Assembly: GCF_039535785.1 (NCBI RefSeq)
Contig: NZ_BAAAXV010000008.1
Span: 1-64,000 of the forward strand
Origin: Nonomuraea helvata
GTDB lineage: Bacteria > Actinomycetota > Actinomycetes > Streptosporangiales > Streptosporangiaceae
Reading direction: 5' to 3'
Length of the DNA: 64,000 nucleotides
Made by a program: the position numbers and the translations under genes. Below the pieces are notes generated by a model. The model was not told the DNA's origin, did no database searches, and saw only the letters and a list, made by a program, of their open reading frames with translations. This document shows, one piece after another, positions 1-6,790 of the stretch. Position 1 is the first letter of the stretch. Every line of letters begins with the position of its first letter.

Positions 1-846
1 GGGTCGTGGGGAGCGAGTTCGACCCGATTGCTCTCCAAGGTCGTCGCCTGGGCGCCGGACCGGGAGTCGGCGCTGAGGACGCTCGACCGCGGGCCTGGCC
101 CGCACGGCCGTCCTCGGGGTGGTCACCAACATCCCGTTCCTGCGGGCCCTCGCCGGGCACCGGCCGTCCGAGCGGGCGAGCTGGACACCGGGCTGGTCGA
201 GCGGGTGCTTCCCGAGCTGGTCCCGTCCGTGGAGGTGCCCGGCGAGGTGCTCGCGGCGGCGGCGCTCGCCTTCCACGCCATGCCCCAGGGCGACGACCCG
301 TGGGAGGTCACGGACGGATGGCGGATCGGCGAGCCCGCCTGGACGACGTGGCGGCTGGAGTCCAGAGGCGGCGTGCACGCGGTCCAGGTCCGCGGCCTGC
401 CCGGCGAGTCGGCCGAGATCCGGATGAACGACGAGACCGTCCCCGCGCGTCTCCAGCACAGCGGTGCGGACCTGACGGTCACGATCGGCGGCCGTACCGA
501 CGGCTACCTCCACGTACGCCACGCCGACACGCTCTGGCTCGGCAGGGACGGCGAGGCGTGGGCGCTCACCCGGCACCTCATCGGCGACCCCGGTGACCGG
601 CCCGGTGCGGCGGACATGGGCGACGGCGTGGTCAGGAGCCCCATGCCCGGCACCGTTCTGGTGGTCAAGGCCCAGGTCGGGGAGCGGGTGAGGGAGGGGC
701 AGCCGCTGGTCATCGTGGAGGCCATGAAGATGGAGCACACGGTGACCGCCCCGCGCGACGGCGTGGTCTCCGAGCTGCCGGTCCAGGCCGGCCAGCCGGT
801 CGACATGGACGCCGTGCTGGCCGTGGTGAGCACCGGGGAGTTGTGA
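1..846 (+). CDS. Acyl-CoA carboxylase biotin-carboxylase/biotin-carrier subunit, C-terminal part (apparent indels near window edge)
   Basis: C-terminal part of a biotin-dependent acyl-CoA carboxylase alpha subunit. The last ~70 residues are a biotinyl domain with EAMKMEH; the biotinylated Lys codon is 727-729. Before it is the BT-type linker. Position 844-846 is the stop, and the HMG-CoA lyase starts 1 nt later. With HMG-CoA lyase and acyl-CoA dehydrogenase next to it, the likely substrate is 3-methylcrotonyl-CoA (leucine breakdown), by inference. The family protein can only be read across the first 165 bases by changing frame three times: frame 3 gives VVGSEFDP, frame 1 LSKVVAWAPDRESALRTLDR, frame 2 LARTAVLGVVTNIPFLRALA, then frame 1 again. 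This implies single-base indels near 29, 90 and 162. Everything after 165 is intact, so sequencing error at a contig edge is likelier than a pseudogene. The N-terminal part lies outside the window. Confidence 0.85.
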   Translation, partial: GSWGASSTRLLSKVVAWAPDRESALRTLDRGPGPHGRPRGGHQHPVPAGPRRAPAVRAGELDTGLVERVLPELVPSVEVPGEVLAAAALAFHAMPQGDDPWEVTDGWRIGEPAWTTWRLESRGGVHAVQVRGLPGESAEIRMNDETVPARLQHSGADLTVTIGGRTDGYLHVRHADTLWLGRDGEAWALTRHLIGDPGDRPGAADMGDGVVRSPMPGTVLVVKAQVGERVREGQPLVIVEAMKMEHTVTAPRDGVVSELPVQAGQPVDMDAVLAVVSTGEL

Positions 847-847
847 G

Positions 848-1753
848 ATGCCGTACCACATGGAAGGTCTGCCGCAGCAGGTCACCGTCTACGAGGTCGG
901 ACCGCGCGACGGGCTGCAGAACGAGGCCGCGGTCGTGCCCGTCGAGGTGAAGGCCGAGTTCATCGACCGGCTCGCGGACGCCGGCCACAAGGTGATCGAG
1001 GCGACCAGCTTCGTGCACCCCAAGTGGGTGCCGCAGCTCGCCGACGCCGACGAGCTGGTCGGCCGGCTGCACAGGAAGCCCGGCGTGCGTTACCCGGTGC
1101 TGGTCCCCAACCAGCGCGGCCTGGACCGGGCGCTCGAACGCGGCGTGGACGAGATCGCGATCTTCGCCAGTGCCACGGAGACGTTCGCCGCCAAGAACCT
1201 GAACCGGAGCCTGGACAGCCAGTTCGACATGTTCGAGCCGGTCGTGGCCAGGGCGCTGGACAGCGGCGTGCGGGTGCGCGCGTACGTGTCGATGTGCTTC
1301 GGCGACCCGTGGGAGGGGCCGACGCCGATCGCGCAGGTCGTCTCGGTCGGCGAGCGGCTGCTCGGGCTCGGCTGCTACGAGCTGTCGCTCGGCGACACGA
1401 TCGGGGTCGGCACGCCGGGGCACGTGACCGCGCTGATCGAGGCGTTCCGCCGGCCTGAGCGGCTCGCCGTGCACTTCCACGACACCTACGGCCAGGCGCT
1501 CGGCAACACCCTGGCCGCGTTGAGAGCGGGCGTGACCACGGTCGACGCCTCCACGGGCGGCATCGGGGGCTGCCCCTACGCCGAGTCCGCCACCGGCAAC
1601 CTGGCCACCGAGGACCTGGTCTGGATGCTGCGGGGGCTCGGCATCGAGACCGGGCTCGACCTGGGCAAGCTCGTGGACACCAGCACCTGGCTGGCGCGGT
1701 TGCTCGGCCGGCCCAGCCCGTCCCGCGTCGTGCAGGCGCTGTCGAAAGGCTGA
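848..1753 (+). CDS. Hydroxymethylglutaryl-CoA lyase
   Basis: 301 residues, the usual length for a TIM-barrel HMG-CoA lyase, which splits HMG-CoA into acetoacetate and acetyl-CoA as the last step of leucine degradation. GPRDGLQNE (residues 18-26) carries the catalytic Arg and the metal-binding Asp. TSFVHPKWVPQ, SLGDTIGVGTP and HFHDTYGQALGN follow, and GGCPYAESATGN near the C-terminus holds the catalytic Cys at residue 242. The ATG at 848 is 1 nt after the carboxylase stop, so the genes are probably translationally coupled; a second in-frame ATG lies four codons later. The acyl-CoA dehydrogenase begins 2 nt after the stop. The order alpha subunit, lyase, dehydrogenase resembles the streptomycete accA1-SCO2778-acdH arrangement (from memory). 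It is the only HMG-CoA lyase in the window. Confidence 0.95.
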   Translation: MPYHMEGLPQQVTVYEVGPRDGLQNEAAVVPVEVKAEFIDRLADAGHKVIEATSFVHPKWVPQLADADELVGRLHRKPGVRYPVLVPNQRGLDRALERGVDEIAIFASATETFAAKNLNRSLDSQFDMFEPVVARALDSGVRVRAYVSMCFGDPWEGPTPIAQVVSVGERLLGLGCYELSLGDTIGVGTPGHVTALIEAFRRPERLAVHFHDTYGQALGNTLAALRAGVTTVDASTGGIGGCPYAESATGNLATEDLVWMLRGLGIETGLDLGKLVDTSTWLARLLGRPSPSRVVQALSKG

Positions 1754-1755
1754 TC

Positions 1756-2892
1756 ATGCTCAAGGACGAGTACGAAGAGCTGCGCAAGACCGTCGAGTCG
1801 TTCGCCCGCGAGGTGGTCGCGCCGGTGATCGGCGACTACTACGAGCGCGAGGAGTTCCCGTACGACATCGTGCGGCAGATGGGCGCCATGGGGCTGTTCG
1901 GGCTGCCGTTCCCCGAGGAGTACGGCGGCATGGGCGGCGACTACTTCGCGCTGTGCCTGGCGCTGGAGGAGCTGGCCCGCGTCGACTCCAGCGTGGCGAT
2001 CACGCTCGAGGCCGCGGTGTCGCTGGGCGCGATGCCGATCTACCGGTTCGGCACCGACGAGCAGCGCGGACACTGGCTGCCCAAGCTGACCTCTGGTTCG
2101 GCGATGGGCGCGTTCGGGCTGACCGAGCCGGGCGGCGGGTCCGACGTGCCGGGCGGCATGCGCACCACGGCCGTGCTCGACGGGGCCGAATGGGTGATTA
2201 ACGGGACGAAGTCCTTCATCACGAACTCCGGCACCGACATCACCGCCGTCGTCGGCGTGGCCGCGCTCACCGGCGAGCGGGAGATCTCCACGATCCTCGT
2301 GCCGAGCGGCACGCCCGGGTTCCAGGTGTCGAAGAAGTACTCCAAGGTCGGCTGGAACGCCTCCGACACCCGCGAGCTGTCCTTCACCGACTGCCGCGTC
2401 CCCGCCGCGAACCTCCTGGGCGAGCGCGGCCGCGGCTACGCGCAGTTCCTGCAGACCCTCGACGAGGGCCGCATCGCCATCGCGGCGCTCAGCGTCGGGC
2501 TGGCGCAGGGCTGCGTGGACGAATGCCTCAAGTACGTCAGGGACAGGAAGGCCTTCGGCCACCCGATCGGCCACTACCAGGCCATCCAGTTCAAGATCGC
2601 CGACATGGAGGCCCGCGCGCACACCGCCCGCCTGGCCTACTACCACGCGGCCGAGAAGATGCTGGCCGGGGCGCCGTTCAAGAAGGAGGCCGCGATCGCC
2701 AAGCTGGTCTCGTCGAACGCGGCGATGGACAACTCGCGGGAGGCCACGCAGGTGTTCGGCGGGTACGGGTTCATGAACGAGTTCCCCGTCGCGCGTTTCT
2801 ACCGGGACGCCAAGGTGCTGGAGATCGGTGAGGGTACGAGCGAGGTGCAGCGCATGCTCATCGCCCGCCAGCTCGGCCTGGGCGACCTCTGA
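1756..2892 (+). CDS. Acyl-CoA dehydrogenase (branched/short-chain type)
   Basis: 378 residues, a normal-length FAD acyl-CoA dehydrogenase that makes the alpha-beta double bond in an acyl-CoA and passes electrons to ETF. Visible signatures are GAFGLTEPGGGSDVPG and FITNSG in the middle domain, and QVFGGYGF followed by EIGEGTSEVQRMLIARQ at the C-terminus. Glu359 in GEGTSE sits where SCAD/MCAD enzymes keep their catalytic base. Isovaleryl-CoA dehydrogenases have a small residue there and use a Glu on another helix. The operon context still fits branched-chain acyl-CoA, as for streptomycete AcdH. The start is 2 nt after the HMG-CoA lyase stop. It is the last gene of this operon. Confidence 0.93.
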   Translation: MLKDEYEELRKTVESFAREVVAPVIGDYYEREEFPYDIVRQMGAMGLFGLPFPEEYGGMGGDYFALCLALEELARVDSSVAITLEAAVSLGAMPIYRFGTDEQRGHWLPKLTSGSAMGAFGLTEPGGGSDVPGGMRTTAVLDGAEWVINGTKSFITNSGTDITAVVGVAALTGEREISTILVPSGTPGFQVSKKYSKVGWNASDTRELSFTDCRVPAANLLGERGRGYAQFLQTLDEGRIAIAALSVGLAQGCVDECLKYVRDRKAFGHPIGHYQAIQFKIADMEARAHTARLAYYHAAEKMLAGAPFKKEAAIAKLVSSNAAMDNSREATQVFGGYGFMNEFPVARFYRDAKVLEIGEGTSEVQRMLIARQLGLGDL

Positions 2893-2942
2893 GCGTCATA
2901 TCGAGGGTCCGGAGGCGCCACGCGAGCGGCAGGTCCAGGGGT

Positions 2943-2972
2943 TTGCGTGAGGAAGGTTGAAAGATCTAGTGT
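2943..2972 (+). promoter_or_regulatory. Candidate leaderless promoter for the GNAT gene
   Basis: TTGCGT (2943-2948), 18 nt, then TAGTGT (2967-2972), with ATG 2981 starting 8 nt later. No Shine-Dalgarno sequence sits close to that ATG, so transcription probably starts at or just before it. This favours 2981 over the upstream TTG (2957) and GTG (2969). Confidence 0.35.
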
Positions 2973-2980
2973 CATCTTCC

Positions 2981-3415
2981 ATGACGGCTGAAGATCTTCT
3001 CATCAGGAGGGCGGAGAAGGCGGACGCGGACGAGGTGTTCGCGCTGGCCCGCGAGTTCGGGCTGACGTTCAGGCCCGAGCGCGGGGCCTTCGACGCCGCC
3101 CTGCCCGAGCTGCTGGCGAACGAGGACGCCCTGCTGCTCACAGCCGTCGTCGGCGGGCGCGTGCACGGCTACCTGCTGGGGTTCGTCCACCTGACGCTGT
3201 TCGCGAACGGGCCGGTGGCCTGGGTCGAGGAGGCCATGGTCGGGTCCGGGTCGCGGCGGCAGGGGATCGGGCGGGCCCTCCTGGAGGAGTTCGAGCGCTG
3301 GGCGCGGTCGCGTGAGGCCAAATACGTGGCGATGGCCACGCGTCGGGCACCGGAGTTCTACCACGCGCTGGGTTACGAGGCCTCCGCCACGTTCTTCCGC
3401 AAGGTCCTCCGCTAG
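2981..3415 (+). CDS. GNAT family N-acetyltransferase
   Basis: 144 residues, the size of a single-domain GNAT enzyme, which moves an acetyl group from acetyl-CoA to an amine. The acetyl-CoA-binding motif A is clear: EEAMVGSGSRRQGIGRALLEE, with R-R-Q-G-I-G as the pyrophosphate loop, followed by the C-terminal motif B region (APEFYHALGYEASATFFRKV). The substrate cannot be told. It stands alone between the leucine operon and the LAL regulator. I chose ATG 2981 over TTG 2957 because a TAGTGT box lies just upstream and family members begin close to LLIRRAEKADADEV. Confidence 0.88.
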   Translation: MTAEDLLIRRAEKADADEVFALAREFGLTFRPERGAFDAALPELLANEDALLLTAVVGGRVHGYLLGFVHLTLFANGPVAWVEEAMVGSGSRRQGIGRALLEEFERWARSREAKYVAMATRRAPEFYHALGYEASATFFRKVLR

Positions 3416-3504
3416 CCCACGGCTAGCCCCCGCCAGCCCATCGCCTCGCGTTTGCCGGGTGACCGGCGGGGGATTCTGTCGTCTCCGGATGGCATCCTTA
3501 GGGC

Positions 3505-6500
3505 GTGAGTATCCACGCCATCAGCCCTCGGTTCGTCGGGCGAGCGCGCGAGCTCGCCGTTCTGGGCGATGCGCTGGCCAGGGCGCGCGCCGGCGCGTCC
3601 TCCACCGTGCTCGTCGGCGGCGAGGCGGGGGTCGGCAAGACACGGCTGATCAGGGAGTTCACCGACCGGGCCGACGACGTTCTGGTGCTCGTCGGCGGGT
3701 GTCTGGAGCTGGGCACCGAGGGCCTGCCGTTCGCGCCGTTCACCGCCGTGCTGCGCGGGCTCGTGCGCGAGCTGGGCCGCGACGGCGTCGCGGCGCTCGT
3801 CCCCGGTGGCACCACGCGGGGGCTCGCGCGGCTGCTGCCGGAGTTCGGGGAGCCGGACAAGGACGGGCCCGAGGCGCGGGCGCGGCTGTTCGAGCAGGTG
3901 CTCGGGCTGCTGGAGCGGCTGGCCGAAGAGCGTCCAGCCCTGCTGATCGTCGAGGACGCGCACTGGGCCGACCGGTCCACCCGCGACCTGCTGTCGTTCC
4001 TGGTCCGCTACCAGCCCAGCGCGGCGGGCCTGCTGATCGTGGTGACATACCGCACCGACGAGCTGCACCGCACCCACCCGCTGCGGCCGCTCCTCGCCGA
4101 GCTGGGCCGGGTCGAGTGGGTGCGGAGGGTCGAGCTGCGCAGGCTCACCCGCAGGGAGGCCGTCGCGCAGGCGGCCAGCATCCTGGAGCGGGAGCCGTCC
4201 CCCGCCGTCATGGACCAGATCTACGCGCGCAGCGAGGGAAACCCGCTGTTCGTGGAGGCGCTGCTCAGCGAGGGGAACGGGGGTGACGCGCTGCCGGAGT
4301 CGCTGCGCGACCTGTTGCTGGCCGGCGTCGAGCGGCTGCCCGACGAGACGCAGGAGCTGCTGCGCGTGGCCAGCGCCGGCGGCCAGCGCATCGAGCACGA
4401 CCTGCTCTCCGCCGTCGCCGGACTCGACGAGAGCGCGCTCTCCCGCGCGCTGCGGCCCGCGGTGGCGGGCAACGTGCTCGCCGTCGACGGCGAGGGCTAC
4501 TGCTTCAGACACGCGCTGATCCGCGAGGCGCTCCACGACGACCTGCTGCCCGGCGAGCACACCCGCCTGCACACCCGCTTCGCGGAGGCGCTGGAGCGCG
4601 ACCTGTCGATCCTGCCCGCGCCGCGCGGCGCGATCGAGCTGGCCCACCACTGGCACTCCGCCCACGACTCCACCTGGGCGCTGGTCAGCGCCTGGCACGC
4701 GGCCGCCGCCGCCCGCAAGTCCACCGCGTACGACGAGCAGCTCGGCATGCTCTCCAGGGTTCTCGAGCTGTGGGACCAGGTGCCCGACGCCGCCGAGCGC
4801 CTCGGCCGCGACCGGCTCGACGTGCTCGCGCAGACGGCCACGGTGGCTCATCTCGCCGGGGAGTACGAGCGGTCCATCGCGCTGGCCAGCGCCGCCCTCG
4901 CCGAGCTCGACCGCGACGCCGACCCGATCAGGTCGGCCAAGCTGCTGCGCCAGCGCGGCCTGACCCGCTACGACCTGGGCCGCGCCGGCTACATCGAGGA
5001 CCTGCGCGACGCGGCGGCGCTCGTCCCCTCCGACCAGCCGAACAAACTGCGCGGCCAGGTCCTGGAGAGCCTGTCCCGCATGCTCCACGAGCCCGAGGTC
5101 TGGCCGGAGAAGCTGGCCACGGCGCGGCTCGCGATGGAGATCGGCCACGAGGTGCGCGACGCCAACGTGGAGGCGCACTCACTGATCAATCTCACCTGGG
5201 CGCGGTTCGGCTACTCCGAGATCGAGGCCCAGCTTGAGGCGTTCACGGAGGCGCGCAGGATCGCTCACCGCGACGTGGCGTACAACGCGTTGATGCGCTG
5301 CGCGATCTCCGAGTCCGACGCGCTGGAGGGGGCGGGGTGGCACGAGCGGGCCGCGCAGGTCGCCCGCGACGGGGTCGAGGAGGCGGGGCTCTACGGCCTG
5401 GCGCGCACGTCCGGCACGTTCCTGTCGATCAACCTGGCCGAGCCGCTGGTGTCCCTCGGGAGATGGGACGAGGCGCTGGAGGTGATCGAGCACGCGCTCG
5501 ACCTCGCGCCGCCCGCGCCCTACCGGGCCAGCCTGCAGGGGTTCGCCACCGACATCGCGCTGGCGCGCGGGGAGCTCGACCGGGCGGAGAGGCTGCTGGA
5601 TTCGTCGCGGAGCGTGCTGTCGCGCGGCACCTTCCGCGATCAGACGGTCCTGCCGCACCTGCGCAGGGAGGTGCAGCTGCTGCGGGCGCGCGGTCAGGTG
5701 GAGGCGGCCGTCGAGGCGGCCGCCCGGGCCATGGGGGAGCGCGACCTGCTCGCGACTCCGCGTTACTCCTGGCCGGTGCTGGTGACCGTCGCCTCCCTGC
5801 TCACCTCGGTGGTGCCGCAGTCCGAGCGCGCCGCACCGCCTGCCCGGCCCGGCGAGGCGCTCCCGCAGGCGGAGGCGGGCCGCCGAGGCGTCCTGCCCGT
5901 CCAGTTTCCTGCTCCGGGAGATGCCGCGCGCTCGGGCTCGCCGGGGGTTCTCGGGTCGGGCGCGTTGCGTGACATGGGCTCGGGTGGGTCGGGAGCCGTG
6001 GGCCCGGATGCGTTGCGGGCCGCACGCTCGGGCGCGTCTGGGGTCGTGGGCTCGGGTGCGTCGGGGGTCGTGGGCTCAGGTGCGTCGCCCGTGCCGCTGT
6101 CGCAGCTCGGTGCGTCGCTGATGGCCTGGCTCCGCGCGTTGGGGCAGGAGCTCGAGACGGACGGCGAGCTTCAGCAGGCGTACCACCTCACCTTCACGGC
6201 GCTGCTGGGTCCCGAGCCGTCGCTGGGCGGAGACGCCGCTGATCCGGCCGCGTGGCAGGTGAAGGCATGGGACCTGGCGGTGAGCGCGTGGGCGGCGCTG
6301 CGGCAGCCGTACGCGGAGGCTCAGAGCCTGGCGGGCGCGGCTTCGGCGGCGCTGGCGTGCGGGGACCGGCAGGAGGCGGCGGCACGGCTGGGCCGCGCAC
6401 GGGAGCTCGCCGGCCGATTGGGCGCGACGCCGCTCCTGGAGCAGCTCGACGTCTTCGCGCGGCGGGCCCGGATCGGGGGCTCGGAGGAGGCGGCCGACGG

Positions 6501-6711
6501 GCATCCGCTGGGGCTGACGGCCCGGGAGCTGGAGGTGCTGCGGGAGGTGACGAACGGGCGGAGCAACCGGGAGATCGCCGAGGCGCTGTTCATCTCGGTG
6601 AAGACGGTGAGCGTGCACGTCTCCAACATCCTCGCCAAGCTGGGCGTCGCCACCCGGGGCGAGGCCGCCGCCACCGCCCACCGCCTCCACCTGTTCGACA
6701 CACCCCTGTGA
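3505..6711 (+). CDS. LuxR-family (LAL) ATPase transcriptional regulator
   Basis: 1068 residues with LAL architecture. An N-terminal AAA-type ATPase has Walker A GGEAGVGKT (residues 38-46) and Walker B LLIVEDAHWAD (about 146-156). A long TPR-like helical middle follows, and the C-terminus is a LuxR/FixJ helix-turn-helix (LTARELEVLREVTNGRSNREIAEALFIS... from about 1005). LAL proteins are ATP-dependent activators, often of secondary metabolism or sugar uptake; the targets here are unknown. Residues ~800-865 are an unusual Gly/Ser/Ala/Val-rich insert with GSGASGVV repeats inside the helical region, probably a flexible linker. GTG 3505 is used because FVGRARELAVLGDAL, the usual N-terminus, follows at once. 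No regulated cluster is adjacent; the next gene is convergent. Confidence 0.92.
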   Translation: MSIHAISPRFVGRARELAVLGDALARARAGASSTVLVGGEAGVGKTRLIREFTDRADDVLVLVGGCLELGTEGLPFAPFTAVLRGLVRELGRDGVAALVPGGTTRGLARLLPEFGEPDKDGPEARARLFEQVLGLLERLAEERPALLIVEDAHWADRSTRDLLSFLVRYQPSAAGLLIVVTYRTDELHRTHPLRPLLAELGRVEWVRRVELRRLTRREAVAQAASILEREPSPAVMDQIYARSEGNPLFVEALLSEGNGGDALPESLRDLLLAGVERLPDETQELLRVASAGGQRIEHDLLSAVAGLDESALSRALRPAVAGNVLAVDGEGYCFRHALIREALHDDLLPGEHTRLHTRFAEALERDLSILPAPRGAIELAHHWHSAHDSTWALVSAWHAAAAARKSTAYDEQLGMLSRVLELWDQVPDAAERLGRDRLDVLAQTATVAHLAGEYERSIALASAALAELDRDADPIRSAKLLRQRGLTRYDLGRAGYIEDLRDAAALVPSDQPNKLRGQVLESLSRMLHEPEVWPEKLATARLAMEIGHEVRDANVEAHSLINLTWARFGYSEIEAQLEAFTEARRIAHRDVAYNALMRCAISESDALEGAGWHERAAQVARDGVEEAGLYGLARTSGTFLSINLAEPLVSLGRWDEALEVIEHALDLAPPAPYRASLQGFATDIALARGELDRAERLLDSSRSVLSRGTFRDQTVLPHLRREVQLLRARGQVEAAVEAAARAMGERDLLATPRYSWPVLVTVASLLTSVVPQSERAAPPARPGEALPQAEAGRRGVLPVQFPAPGDAARSGSPGVLGSGALRDMGSGGSGAVGPDALRAARSGASGVVGSGASGVVGSGASPVPLSQLGASLMAWLRALGQELETDGELQQAYHLTFTALLGPEPSLGGDAADPAAWQVKAWDLAVSAWAALRQPYAEAQSLAGAASAALACGDRQEAAARLGRARELAGRLGATPLLEQLDVFARRARIGGSEEAADGHPLGLTARELEVLREVTNGRSNREIAEALFISVKTVSVHVSNILAKLGVATRGEAAATAHRLHLFDTPL
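5931..6090 (+). repeat. Low-complexity repeat inside the LAL regulator
   Basis: Degenerate in-frame repeats encode (S/G)GASGVVGSG-type units. The clearest are two adjacent 24-bp copies of gcgtcgggggtcgtgggctc plus four bases, near 6020-6085. It probably expanded by slippage. No stop or frameshift results. Confidence 0.6.
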
Positions 6712-6714
6712 TGG

Positions 6715-6742
6715 CACGGTGCGCCGGTTTCCGGCTGCCGTG
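6715..6742. terminator. Hairpin between convergent genes
   Basis: Two-part stem: CACGG (6715-6719) pairs with CCGTG (6738-6742), and GCCGG (6723-6727) pairs with CCGGC (6731-6735) around a TTT loop. It lies just after the LAL stop and between convergent genes. There is no T-run, as is common in high-G+C actinobacteria. Confidence 0.5.
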
Positions 6743-6790
6743 ACGCTACCGCCCTGCTACGGCGAGGGGGCGTTGAGGACTCCGGGGCAG

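Noticed and set aside
3427..3472. CCCCCGCC/GGCGGGGG inverted repeat after the GNAT gene
   Set aside because: A 30-nt loop and no extension of the stem; too weak to call a terminator.
3412..5178. 588-residue open frame on the minus strand under the LAL regulator
   Set aside because: Shadow of a G+C-rich gene: no family pattern, His/Arg/Gln-rich composition, and the plus strand has a full LAL protein.
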